Assembly (NCBI RefSeq): GCF_003479405.1
Contig: NZ_QUHB01000004.1
Span: 124,001 to 188,000 of the forward strand
Direction: 5' to 3'
Source: Eubacterium sp. AF16-48
GTDB taxonomy: Bacteria; Bacillota; Clostridia; Lachnospirales; Lachnospiraceae
DNA length: 64,000 bases
The notes below the pieces were generated by a model that had not been told where the DNA came from, ran no database searches, and saw nothing but the letters and a program-made list of their open reading frames with translations. Made by a program: the position numbers and the translations under genes. This document shows positions 1 to 5,560 of the stretch, piece after piece. Position 1 is the stretch's first letter. The number at the start of each line of letters is the position of its first letter.

Positions 1-9
1 AATACTCAT
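1..9 (-). CDS. Start of a leftward gene of the neighbouring element (3 codons only)
   Basis: On the minus strand an ATG (7-9) reads Met-Ser-Ile before the window ends. It is preceded by a perfect AGGAGG (18-23) with 8-nt spacing, which is a textbook ribosome binding site. The product cannot be identified. Because the sequence between it and the tuf fragment looks like the end of an integrated element, it is probably a gene of that element. Confidence 0.45.
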
Positions 10-57
10 GGCTTAGCCCTCCTTTCCAGTGGATTCTCTTTCGAGTTTCTATGTAAT

Positions 58-78
58 CAGAGGGTCACAGTCCCTCTG
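58..78. other. 7-bp perfect hairpin in the leader of the leftward gene
   Basis: CAGAGGG (58-64) pairs with CCCTCTG (72-78) around a 7-nt loop. It lies about 50 nt upstream of the leftward start codon, so it would sit in its 5' leader. No T-run follows on either strand, so it is not a clear terminator. The rest of positions 80-300 shows no open frame or recognisable gene. Confidence 0.35.
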
Positions 79-184
79 CTGAAGGACTAACCGCCTACCG
101 TTATGATAGCACCCATGTTTCGATTATAACAGTCAAGGTGGGAATCTGCAACCGGAAAGTTGACAGCTCATGAAAATCTGGCTG

Positions 185-202
185 TGATACCGTTTTGATA
201 CT
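185..202. repeat. Direct repeat pair spaced 11 bp, likely integrase arm site of the neighbouring element
   Basis: TGATACC (185-191) and TGATACT (196-202) start 11 bp apart. The same 11-bp-spaced layout, with GGTACTA, occurs just inside both ends of the prophage (430/441 and 39583/39594). The distance to the tuf core (about 130 bp) is similar to that at the prophage right end (about 100 bp). I infer arm-type sites for a related tyrosine recombinase that inserted a second element in the same place. Confidence 0.45.
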
Positions 203-304
203 AAAAAATGAAGAGAACAGAAATATAGCGTAGAAATCCTATAACACAGGACAATAAAGACACGAAAATCACAGAAAATAATGAGATTTTAAGAACCTCA
301 CAAA

Positions 305-358
305 CGTGAAGGTGGTAGAACAGTAGGTTCAGGTAAGGTTGCTACAATTATCGAATAA
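305..358 (+). pseudogene. tuf: 3' terminal fragment of tuf (elongation factor Tu), C-terminal 17 residues
   Basis: This frame reads REGGRTVGSGKVATIIE followed by TAA, the conserved C-terminus of bacterial EF-Tu. The sequence immediately upstream is not tuf coding sequence, so this is a duplicated 3' end rather than the gene. Such duplications arise when elements integrate in the 3' end of a gene and carry a replacement end. The intact tuf should lie to the left, beyond the neighbouring element. Confidence 0.85.
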
Positions 359-359
359 T
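336..359. repeat. Left attachment core of the prophage
   Basis: This 24-bp segment covers the last EF-Tu codons and stop. It recurs with one mismatch (ATTATC versus ATTATT) at 39702-39725. The integrase gene lies immediately inside it, as expected for an att site. Confidence 0.85.
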
Positions 360-391
360 ACGATATGTTGGCGAATAGCCTATAAATAAAG

Positions 392-424
392 GGACTTAGG
401 AGCTTTTCCTAAGTCCTTTTTCTT
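392..424. terminator. Strong intrinsic terminator after the tuf 3' end, also serving the integrase
   Basis: GGACTTAGGA (392-401) pairs perfectly with TCCTAAGTCC (407-416), followed by TTTTTCTTTT on the plus strand. On the minus strand the stem is followed by TTTATTTATA, so it may also end the integrase transcript. The phage thus carries its own terminator to replace that of tuf. Confidence 0.85.
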
Positions 425-429
425 TTAGT

Positions 430-447
430 GGTACTAAAATGGTACTA
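430..447. repeat. GGTACTA direct repeats, 11-bp period, left prophage end
   Basis: GGTACTA occurs at 430-436 and 441-447. The first copy overlaps the integrase stop codon. The same pair with the same spacing occurs at 39583-39600 near the right att, which suggests integrase arm-type binding sites. Confidence 0.5.
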
Positions 448-1489
448 CTTTGTTTAACTTTTCTGCTAACTCATCAGCTCTGGAAGGGTATAAATGACTA
501 TAAGTGTTAAGGGTAGTTTCAACTCGTTCATGCCCTAATCTTTCAGAAATCAGTAATGGATTAATACCCATATCAATTAGTAAACTTGCATGTGAATGTC
601 TAAAATCATGTACTCGTATCTTTTTTAGTCCTGCCTGTTCACTTTTCTTTTTGAGTTCCTTATAAAGAATAGCTTTGGTATATGGAAAGACACGGTCGGT
701 CATCTTATAGCCATAAATTCTTTCAATATAATTACTTAAATCTTTAACCAGTAATTGGGGAATAGTTATTTCTCTGTTACTCTTAGGTGTCTTGGGTGAA
801 GTAACATTGACTTTTCCACCTTTGAAATTTACAGTCTTATTAATTCTAATTATCCCATTATCTAAATCCAAATCATTATATGTTAGTGCTAATAGTTCTC
901 CTATACGCATTCCGGTGTAATATAAAGTTTGAAACATTGTATACTTTGTAATATCATCAACAAGTGCAATAAACTTAAAATATTCTTCTTTAGTCCAGAA
1001 TGTTATTTTGTTTCGTTTTCTTTTCCCCATACTTCCAGCTAAATGACATGGATTTTCTTTTAAATTATAAAATTTTACAGCAAAGTTTAAAGTAGCAACA
1101 AGCAGGTTGTTCATTCGTTTAAGGTATGCATCCGAATATCCCTGGGAAATCTGTTTATTTTGCCATGCCCTTATATCAGCAGGAGTTAATAAATTAATTG
1201 GTTTATTGCCCAAATATGGAAGTATTCTATTGTTCAATAAATGTTTATGACCATCATAAGTTACTTCTTTTAGTCTGGTTTTTATGTCTTTTAGATATAA
1301 TTGAGCTAGTGAGTTTAAAGTCATATCAGGTTCGCCCTGCATTTGCAGCAAAAACTCACGTTCCCAATTAACAGCATCTTTTTTTAGTTTGAAGCCACGT
1401 TTCTTTTTTTGCTTTTTTTCTCCTGTGTAATCAATGTAATAAGTTTTCACATAGTAAGTGTTTCTAGTTTCATCTTTAAAAACTGCCAT
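434..1489 (-). CDS. int: Tyrosine recombinase, phage integrase
   Basis: This 351-residue enzyme catalyses integration and excision at the tuf 3' end. The N-terminal third is an AP2-like/arm-binding domain followed by a SAM-like core-binding domain (about 55-150). The C-terminal catalytic domain shows Arg in TGMRIGELLAL, HxxR in HDFRHSHASLL, His in ERLGHERVETT and the nucleophile Tyr in NTYSHLYP. I chose the ATG at 1489 because AAAGGAGAT lies just upstream; a longer frame reaches 1567 without a ribosome binding site. The gene ends beside the att core. Its 5' leader contains a terminator and is overlapped by a convergent small RNA. Confidence 0.95.
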   Translation of the reverse strand: MAVFKDETRNTYYVKTYYIDYTGEKKQKKKRGFKLKKDAVNWEREFLLQMQGEPDMTLNSLAQLYLKDIKTRLKEVTYDGHKHLLNNRILPYLGNKPINLLTPADIRAWQNKQISQGYSDAYLKRMNNLLVATLNFAVKFYNLKENPCHLAGSMGKRKRNKITFWTKEEYFKFIALVDDITKYTMFQTLYYTGMRIGELLALTYNDLDLDNGIIRINKTVNFKGGKVNVTSPKTPKSNREITIPQLLVKDLSNYIERIYGYKMTDRVFPYTKAILYKELKKKSEQAGLKKIRVHDFRHSHASLLIDMGINPLLISERLGHERVETTLNTYSHLYPSRADELAEKLNKVVPF

Positions 1490-1539
1490 ATTGTATCTCC
1501 TTTCTTCCCTAAAAAGGATATAAAAATAACACCCAGCAT

Positions 1540-1568
1540 TTGACCAGGTGCTCCAAAAATGATACAAT
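1540..1568 (+). promoter_or_regulatory. Consensus promoter for an antisense RNA over the integrase leader
   Basis: TTGACC (1540-1545), a 17-bp spacer and TACAAT (1563-1568) with an upstream TG (extended -10, TGATACAAT). It points rightward, against the integrase. A terminator lies only about 65 bp downstream and no ORF intervenes, so the product would be a short RNA. Confidence 0.6.
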
Positions 1569-1574
1569 ACAACT

Positions 1575-1633
1575 TGTCTAGGGTGGTATTTATATCACTT
1601 GTGGAGCTGGTCGTTAGCGGCTGGCTCTTTTTT
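1575..1633 (+). ncRNA. Candidate ~60-nt antisense RNA to the integrase 5' leader
   Basis: The segment begins about 7 nt after the promoter at 1540-1568. It ends in a terminator whose stem is GAGCTGGTCG (1604-1613) with CGGCTGGCTC (1618-1627), 10 bp including G-U pairs, then six T's (1628-1633). It is fully complementary to the integrase mRNA leader about 90 nt upstream of the start codon. A role in repressing integrase is inferred from position only. Confidence 0.5.
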
Positions 1634-1661
1634 ATGTAGTTTGAATTATTTATTAGATAAC

Positions 1662-1690
1662 GAAAAAGACCCCACATTACTGTGAGGTCC
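1662..1690 (-). terminator. Intrinsic terminator inside the integrase leader
   Basis: On the minus strand GACCTCAC (1689-1682) pairs with GTGGGGTC (1675-1668), followed by TTTTTCGTT. It lies about 60 nt downstream of a consensus leftward promoter and about 170 nt upstream of the integrase ATG, so it could act as an attenuator and release a short leader RNA. Confidence 0.6.
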
Positions 1691-1748
1691 CAAATTTAAT
1701 AATCAATAACAATTAATGCCCTATAGGCTACATTTTAATTGTAACTAG

Positions 1749-1777
1749 ATTATACTATATTGTATGCTCACAGTCAA
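1749..1777 (-). promoter_or_regulatory. Consensus leftward promoter for the integrase leader
   Basis: On the minus strand: TTGACT (1777-1772), 17-bp spacer, perfect TATAAT (1754-1749). The start site would be near 1742. The transcript would meet the terminator at 1662-1690 before reaching the integrase. Confidence 0.7.
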
Positions 1778-1788
1778 GAATCCTTAAA

Positions 1789-1806
1789 CCCCTCGAATTC
1801 GAGGGG
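1789..1806. repeat. 18-bp perfect palindrome
   Basis: CCCCTCGAATTCGAGGGG is its own reverse complement. It lies about 12 bp upstream of the leftward promoter -35 box and directly after the terminator at 1811-1842. It could be a protein-binding site for integrase control (the integrase itself or a regulator) or part of the RNA structure. Confidence 0.5.
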
Positions 1807-1810
1807 GTAA

Positions 1811-1945
1811 AAGAAAAAGGCAGGTAACCGAAGCTACCTGCCAACGTTAGACCAAATTATAAGATGGGCGGCGTATCCATCATCTCAGGTACTCTTACGA
1901 GTGCGTCGGGAGCCTTTCCGACCTTTATAATTCAGTTTCAGTCTT
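1811..1945 (-). ncRNA. Candidate structured small RNA with GUAA and UUCG tetraloop hairpins and terminator
   Basis: This segment is clearly richer in G+C than its surroundings. Read on the minus strand it folds into successive hairpins: GTCGG/CCGAC (1922-1905), ACTC-GTAA-GAGT with a GNRA loop (1902-1891) and GATGG/CCATC (1881-1863). It ends in a 10-bp hairpin closed by cUUCGg (1842-1819) and a T-run, a very strong terminator. A possible -10 TATAAT lies at about 1967-1962. A short frame ending in VRVPEMMDTPPIL exists, but I see no start codon with a ribosome binding site. Its family is not recognised. Confidence 0.5.
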
Positions 1946-1978
1946 ATTTTATGTAACTCGATTATAAATTATTAAATA

Positions 1979-2350
1979 CTATTTGTCAAATTTTTTTAAT
2001 CTTCCGTTTTTTAATCTATGTTGCAGTTTGGAATTTGTTATCGTATGTAAAGTTGCAACATATAAATAGTCTTTGGAGACATCAAGTTTGATACCAATCT
2101 GAATATTTGCATCAAAAATCTTTACTAACTCAAAACTTTTTTCCTTTTCGTTAGGATTAATACCTATATAGTCGGGAAAGGAAATGATTTCTTCAAGTTT
2201 CGATAAGTAATCTATACATTCAGGGTGTCTTTTTTCTATATGCTTGACTAAGCCCTCCGATTTGTATATATAATCATAACCAGATATAAATTCATAATAT
2301 TCCGAAAATATATTAGGAGTGTTAATAATAGGTTTTATATTATTGTTCAT
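1979..2350 (-). CDS. PBECR-like (phage barnase/EndoU/colicin/RelE-type) nuclease domain protein
   Basis: This 123-residue soluble protein contains a conserved-looking block LVKHIEKRHPE, then SFPDYIGINPNEKEKSFELV, then LYVATLHTI followed by a basic C-terminus. That arrangement matches my recollection of the PBECR group of small phage RNases. The ATG at 2350 follows AAAGGAA. It lies 12 bp downstream of the HExxH gene and is transcribed with it and probably with the repressor. In a lysogen it could act as a toxin or superinfection-exclusion factor, which is inferred. The catalytic residues are not assigned with certainty. Confidence 0.55.
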   Translation of the reverse strand: MNNNIKPIINTPNIFSEYYEFISGYDYIYKSEGLVKHIEKRHPECIDYLSKLEEIISFPDYIGINPNEKEKSFELVKIFDANIQIGIKLDVSKDYLYVATLHTITNSKLQHRLKNGRLKKFDK

Positions 2351-2362
2351 ATATTATTTCCT

Positions 2363-2587
2363 TTAATGAGCTATTAACTCTAAATAACCAACGTTTAATC
2401 CCTTGTTTAGAAAATCTCCATTTTCAATATGTTTAAGTTCGTGGAAATAAGTAATTAACCACTGACTTTGTGAATGACGACTGTTTATATAGATTGTGTA
2501 GTAATCGTCCGCAGGGTCGTAACCAACAAATCCTTTTATACTAATTGGCATATCAACAAAAAGAACTCTAAAGTTATCACCTCTCAT
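2363..2587 (-). CDS. Short ImmA/IrrE-like zinc metallopeptidase
   Basis: This 74-residue protein contains HELKH within ITYFHELKHIENGDF, the HExxH zinc-binding signature of ImmA/IrrE proteases. That family cleaves phage or ICE repressors, and its members are often encoded beside CI-like repressors, as here. At 74 residues it is shorter than typical ImmA (about 130), so it may be a minimal catalytic core or a partner of the adjacent nuclease-like protein. The start at 2587 is preceded by GGGGTGAG. Confidence 0.6.
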   Translation of the reverse strand: MRGDNFRVLFVDMPISIKGFVGYDPADDYYTIYINSRHSQSQWLITYFHELKHIENGDFLNKGLNVGYLELIAH

Positions 2588-2749
2588 TTGTATCTCACCC
2601 CTTTTTCATTTATGTCCTTGATTGAAAAACTCATTGCAACAACTTTTCAGAAATCACAATGATTTTGTTGCGTTAACTTTTTCAATTAAGGGTTTTCATT
2701 TATGTGATATGTTAATTTTAATATTTATGCTGTCCAATAATCAGGACTT

Positions 2750-3136
2750 CTATAATTCTCCTTTAAAAGCCTTAACCATAGATATTACTTTTTTCATATC
2801 TTCTGGTGAGCAATCTTTTGTTGTGTCAAACAGTATTTTTAAATCAGGATTATCAAATATCTCCTGAGCTAATTGCTGCGTTTCAGGATTGGTATAGTAG
2901 GATTCTTCCTCCTGGTTGGATTTATCTTCAATTAAGTCGGATTTATTTATGTGAAAATAATCAGCAAGAGCTTGAACCTTCCCCATACGAGGAATAGCGA
3001 TTCCTTTACACCAGGTATTAAATGTTTGTGGTGAAACACCTATTTTAGTAGCTATTTCAAGTTGCGTTTTTCCACTTTTCTGAATATAATTATTTAAATT
3101 TTTTGAAAAAATTATTTTTTGCATATCTTCACTCAT
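2750..3136 (-). CDS. CI-like XRE-family repressor
   Basis: This 128-residue protein has an N-terminal helix-turn-helix (KTQLEIATKIGVSPQTFNTW) and a C-terminal helical tail (DMKKVISMVKAFKGEL), like compact phage repressors without a LexA-type protease domain. The ATG at 3136 is 10 nt after AAAGGA; a GTG at 3145 is too close to that site. It is transcribed leftward from the promoter at 3169-3197, against the Cro-like gene. It is the probable lysogeny maintenance repressor, acting on the palindromic operators in the switch region. Confidence 0.85.
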   Translation of the reverse strand: MSEDMQKIIFSKNLNNYIQKSGKTQLEIATKIGVSPQTFNTWCKGIAIPRMGKVQALADYFHINKSDLIEDKSNQEEESYYTNPETQQLAQEIFDNPDLKILFDTTKDCSPEDMKKVISMVKAFKGEL

Positions 3137-3168
3137 ATAAATCACTTCCTTTCGTTTTATATATTAAC

Positions 3169-3197
3169 ATAATACAATTTAATTTTATTCTAGTCAA
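3169..3197 (-). promoter_or_regulatory. Leftward repressor (PRM-type) promoter with degenerate operator in the spacer
   Basis: On the minus strand: TTGACT (3197-3192), 17-bp spacer, TATTAT (3174-3169). The spacer AAAATTAAATTG resembles half of the operator palindrome ATCAAATTAAATTTGAT. An additional half site AATTTGAT lies at 3213-3220. Confidence 0.7.
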
Positions 3198-3227
3198 CAA
3201 AAAAACAAAAAAAATTTGATTTCGGTA

Positions 3228-3256
3228 TTGACATCAAATTAAATTTGATTTATTAT
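3228..3256 (+). promoter_or_regulatory. Rightward early (PR-type) promoter with an operator filling its spacer
   Basis: TTGACA (3228-3233), 17-bp spacer, TATTAT (3251-3256). The spacer is essentially the perfect palindrome ATCAAATT-A-AATTTGAT (3233-3249), so a bound dimer would block RNA polymerase directly. An identical palindrome lies at 3538-3554. Confidence 0.8.
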
Positions 3257-3295
3257 ATAGGAGTAGCAAGGAGATAGCAGGAAAGGAGAAAAGAA

Positions 3296-3547
3296 ATGGA
3301 ACATGAAGAAATGAATTTAAAGGAAGGAGTGAAAAAGGTGGCTGAAATACAAATAAGCCTTGCAGCAGCTAGAGTAAATGCTGGGATGACACAGGAAGAT
3401 GTGGCAAGAGAAATGCACGTTTCAAAAAATACAATAGTAAATTGGGAAAAAGGAACTTCTGAACCATCAATTAATCAGGGGAAAGAGTTAGCGTCTTTAT
3501 ATAATATTCCATTAGATTATATTTTTTTACCTTGCAAATCAAATTAA
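3296..3547 (+). CDS. Cro-like XRE regulator
   Basis: This 83-residue protein carries a helix-turn-helix at about residues 32-60 (MTQEDVAREMHVSKNTIVNW). It is the first gene of the rightward early operon and follows GGAAAGGAG. Its stop codon lies inside a copy of the switch operator. It is opposed to the CI-like gene, so a Cro role (turning off repressor synthesis during lytic growth) is likely by position. Confidence 0.8.
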   Translation: MEHEEMNLKEGVKKVAEIQISLAAARVNAGMTQEDVAREMHVSKNTIVNWEKGTSEPSINQGKELASLYNIPLDYIFLPCKSN

Positions 3548-3555
3548 ATTTGATT
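3537..3555. promoter_or_regulatory. Second perfect operator palindrome, overlapping the cro-like stop codon
   Basis: ATCAAATTAAATTTGAT (3538-3554), flanked by A and T that extend the symmetry to 19 bp. It is identical to the operator in the rightward promoter about 300 bp upstream. It could support looping between repressor dimers or act as a roadblock to early transcription. Confidence 0.7.
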
Positions 3556-3634
3556 AAAGCAAAAATATTCAGTAAGAAATTTCCAGAATATAGCATTGAA
3601 TATCTATTTAAAACAGAGTAGGAGGTAATCGAAA

Positions 3635-3856
3635 TTGGAAGTTGGAGTGAAAATCAAGGAATATTTAGAAGAAAAAGGAATAACACAAACGTTTATTAGC
3701 AGAAAAACTGGTATTGAACTTCCGAAGTTAAATTTGGCACTTAATGGGAAAAGAAGAATTACACTTGAAGAATATTCATTAATTTGCGGTGTGTTGAAAT
3801 TGAATACTGATTTTTTCTTAAAACCACGTTTACCTGATGAAACAAAAAACTGCTAG
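3635..3856 (+). CDS. Small XRE-type helix-turn-helix protein
   Basis: This 73-residue protein has an HTH (TQTFISRKTGIELPKLNLAL) and a basic centre. It starts with TTG at 3635, preceded by AGGAGG with 9-nt spacing; no ATG fits. It is a second early regulator in the immunity operon. A hairpin overlaps its stop codon. Its target is unknown. Confidence 0.7.
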   Translation: MEVGVKIKEYLEEKGITQTFISRKTGIELPKLNLALNGKRRITLEEYSLICGVLKLNTDFFLKPRLPDETKNC

Positions 3857-3877
3857 GAGCTCCATTCCTAACAGTTT
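3848..3877 (+). terminator. Hairpin terminator at the end of the immunity operon
   Basis: AACTGCTAGGA (3848-3858) pairs with TCCTAACAGTT (3866-3876) with one C-A mismatch. It is followed only by TGATGC and then an A/T-rich tract with six T's at 3888-3893, so it is a moderate terminator or an attenuator. Confidence 0.45.
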
Positions 3878-3980
3878 GATGCTAAATTTTTTAACCCTAT
3901 GTACTTTGCAGGTTTTCACCACACTTAATGGAGCTAAGCGTTTCTATTAAGTACTCCGTCACTTATGCAGTTTTAGTTCA

Positions 3981-4120
3981 GCAATAATTTTGTAATAAGA
4001 TTAGTGGCCCATTAGTTGACGGATTGAGAGGAATATCCAGTACGGTGAAGCATTTTTAACGAGTGCCGTCTCTTGCGTTTAACCTCTTCTCTGAGTAAGT
4101 AACGCCGTACTAATTATTGC
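3981..4120. ncRNA. Candidate structured RNA with a three-way-junction layout
   Basis: The 469 bp between the HTH genes at 3856 and 4326 hold no convincing ORF. GCAATAATT (3981-3989) is perfectly complementary to AATTATTGC (4112-4120). Inside it AGTACGG (4039-4045) pairs with CCGTACT (4105-4111), directly abutting the outer helix. A small hairpin GGAT/ATCC (4021-4038) abuts that helix on its other side. Downstream GGGCAA/TTGCCC (4191-4226) encloses TTGGTCA/TGATCAA. The stacked, adjoining arms suggest an RNA fold, strand unknown. Confidence 0.4.
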
Positions 4121-4325
4121 ATTTAACGCCAGTTTAAAATGTTTTGGCTACCATTTTTGCGACCTCAAATTTCGGGAACAGGGCAAAGTCAAAAGCTTGG
4201 TCAATATGATCAACTCCTTTCTTGCCCGATATGGGTAAGAAAATATTAACATTATCTAAATAAAAATTCAAGTTTTCAAAATAAAGAAAAAAGTGTCTTA
4301 AAAAGACACAAGAAAGGAGAAATTA

Positions 4326-4541
4326 ATGAGGTATTCATTAAAAGAACTACGTGCTAGAAAGGGATTAAGTCAGTTAGAAACGGCAGAAAAACTCGGTGTT
4401 TCTGTACAAACTTATAATGCTTGGGAAGCTGATTTTGGTATGGTTAAAGTACGTAATGCCGTAAAAATAGCTAATTTATTCGGAGTAAAGGTTGATGATA
4501 TTTTTTTTAACATAGAACCCGAAAATAATTCAAGTAAATAA
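4326..4541 (+). CDS. Small XRE-family regulator
   Basis: This 71-residue protein consists almost entirely of an HTH_3 domain (LSQLETAEKLGVSVQTYNAW), with a tail ending VDDIFFNIEPE typical of this family. The start ATG follows AGAAAGGAG. It opens the second early operon after the non-coding segment. It is likely an early regulator; no target is visible. Confidence 0.8.
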   Translation: MRYSLKELRARKGLSQLETAEKLGVSVQTYNAWEADFGMVKVRNAVKIANLFGVKVDDIFFNIEPENNSSK

Positions 4542-4763
4542 GAAAAAGGAGTAAAGATGAAGCAAGGAGCAACAATGGATAGTCAAAAAGAAATCATAAT
4601 CTATGGGTTGTGCTAGGACGTAATTAATAATTGTGATGGATTGCTTCATCAAAATGTAAGTAGGAATAGGATTGCTTAAAAAGTAAGAAATTGAAACAAT
4701 CTTATATCCATTCTTTTTAAGAATTTGCATCTCTTTTAAAGAATTAACATATTTTCTATCCAT
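4530..4763 (-). CDS. Possible small leftward ORF, unknown
   Basis: The start ATG at 4763 has an excellent ribosome binding site (GAGGAGG, 7-nt spacing). The first half (MDRKYVNSLKEMQILKKNGY) reads like a normal small protein, while the last third is cysteine- and phenylalanine-rich and less convincing. The plus strand across the same segment holds only a 19-codon ORF (MKQGATMDSQKEIIIYGLC, 4557-4616). It would be the only leftward gene in the early operon, so it could be a fragment inserted in reverse. Confidence 0.3.
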   Translation of the reverse strand: MDRKYVNSLKEMQILKKNGYKIVSISYFLSNPIPTYILMKQSITIINYVLAQPIDYDFFLTIHCCSLLHLYSFFLFT

Positions 4764-4831
4764 GATATCACCTCCTCTCGAGGTTTAGTCACAGCCCATA
4801 TTAATATCAAAACGAAAGGAGCAAAGGAAGG

Positions 4832-4945
4832 ATACAGACAACCATTAGGATACCAACAGAGCTACACGTAAATCTTAAGGAATTGGAGAAGAAAAGAGGT
4901 TTGACAGTTAATGCGTTAATTATTCAGGCTTTATGGAAATTATAG
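4832..4945 (+). CDS. Arc-like ribbon-helix-helix protein, apparently starting at ATA
   Basis: The frame reads IQTTIRIPTELHVNLKELEK, then ends KRGLTVNALIIQALWKL, a clear MetJ/Arc-type DNA-binding fold of 37 residues. No ATG, GTG or TTG lies in frame upstream before a stop. The ATA at 4832 is 10 nt after GAAAGGAG, exactly where ATG would be expected. Either a rare ATA start is used or the start codon has mutated. Its stop overlaps the ribosome binding site of the next gene, so coupling is likely. Confidence 0.6.
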   Translation: MQTTIRIPTELHVNLKELEKKRGLTVNALIIQALWKL

Positions 4946-4957
4946 GAGGTGAGTAAT

Positions 4958-5131
4958 ATGCCTGAAAAACAATTTATGGGAGCAAAGGATATTGCTCAAA
5001 CAATGGAGTGTAGTCTTTCATTTGCATACAAAATAATTAAGCAGATGAATGCAGAATTGAAAGAGAAAGGCTACATTACAATGTCAGGCAAGGTTCCAAC
5101 TAAATATTTTAATGAAAGATTTTATTCATAG
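4958..5131 (+). CDS. Small winged-helix/excisionase-like DNA-binding protein
   Basis: This 57-residue protein reads FMGAKDIAQTMECSLSFAYK followed by a wing-like KVPTKYFNERFY, typical of phage HTH_17/excisionase-like proteins. I chose the ATG at 4958 because TAGGAGGT lies 7 nt upstream. The candidate roles are excisionase (partner of the integrase) or an early regulator. Confidence 0.65.
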   Translation: MPEKQFMGAKDIAQTMECSLSFAYKIIKQMNAELKEKGYITMSGKVPTKYFNERFYS

Positions 5132-5150
5132 AAGGGAGTGATTGAATTAG

Positions 5151-5378
5151 TTGAAAGTAATAGATTTAATCAAAGGTATAACAGACAGTGAAACATTATC
5201 GTCAATGATGATTGATTTAGTTAATGAAGCACCAACAATTGATAAATTAACACCGATTTTGGAAAGAGAGTTAACAGAAGAACAGCTACAGACAATTAAG
5301 TCCATAGCTGATTCTGGAAATTATCCATTATCTTTGATAAAGGGAGAAATAGCAAAAGACAACAGACAAGTAGTGTAA
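5151..5378 (+). CDS. Small early phage protein, unknown function
   Basis: This 75-residue acidic helical protein, possibly starting with TTG (AAGGGAG about 12 nt upstream), reads MKVIDLIKGITDSETLSSMM. No motif is recognised. It is followed closely by further small early genes in the same direction. Confidence 0.5.
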   Translation: MKVIDLIKGITDSETLSSMMIDLVNEAPTIDKLTPILERELTEEQLQTIKSIADSGNYPLSLIKGEIAKDNRQVV

Positions 5379-5413
5379 ATCATAATATATAGAAAGGAGT
5401 GATGGAGGAACAT

Positions 5414-5551
5414 ATGGATGTGTTAATTTATGTGAATTATCAGGGCAAGGAATATTGCTGGGATGATTTGTCAAAAAGTCAACAGAAAGAATTTACAGAA
5501 AAGTTAAACCAACAGACAGCAAATCAGTTGGGATATGTAAAAAGTAATTAG
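5414..5551 (+). CDS. 45-residue early phage protein
   Basis: MDVLIYVNYQGKEYCWDDLS leads into a helical tail. The ATG at 5414 is preceded by GGAGGAAC; an in-frame ATG at 5402 is too close to AAAGGAG. The short beta-strand-then-helix pattern (a strand bearing NGK/QGK, then a helix ending in Asn) is common in small phage proteins of this position. The function is unknown. Confidence 0.6.
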   Translation: MDVLIYVNYQGKEYCWDDLSKSQQKEFTEKLNQQTANQLGYVKSN

Positions 5552-5560
5552 GAGGAAAAA

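Noticed and set aside
1447..1677. 76-codon leftward ORF (MWGLFRYLINNSNYIKK...) overlapping the integrase start
   Set aside because: It runs through two terminators and the antisense RNA, has no ribosome binding site, and overlaps the integrase in another frame. It is best read as a shadow of the leader region.
4133..4326. Leftward open frame ending ...DQAFDFALFPKFEVAKMVAKTF
   Set aside because: The text looks protein-like, but no ATG/GTG/TTG with a ribosome binding site exists. It overlaps the candidate RNA helices and the start of the HTH gene at 4326. It could still be a gene remnant.
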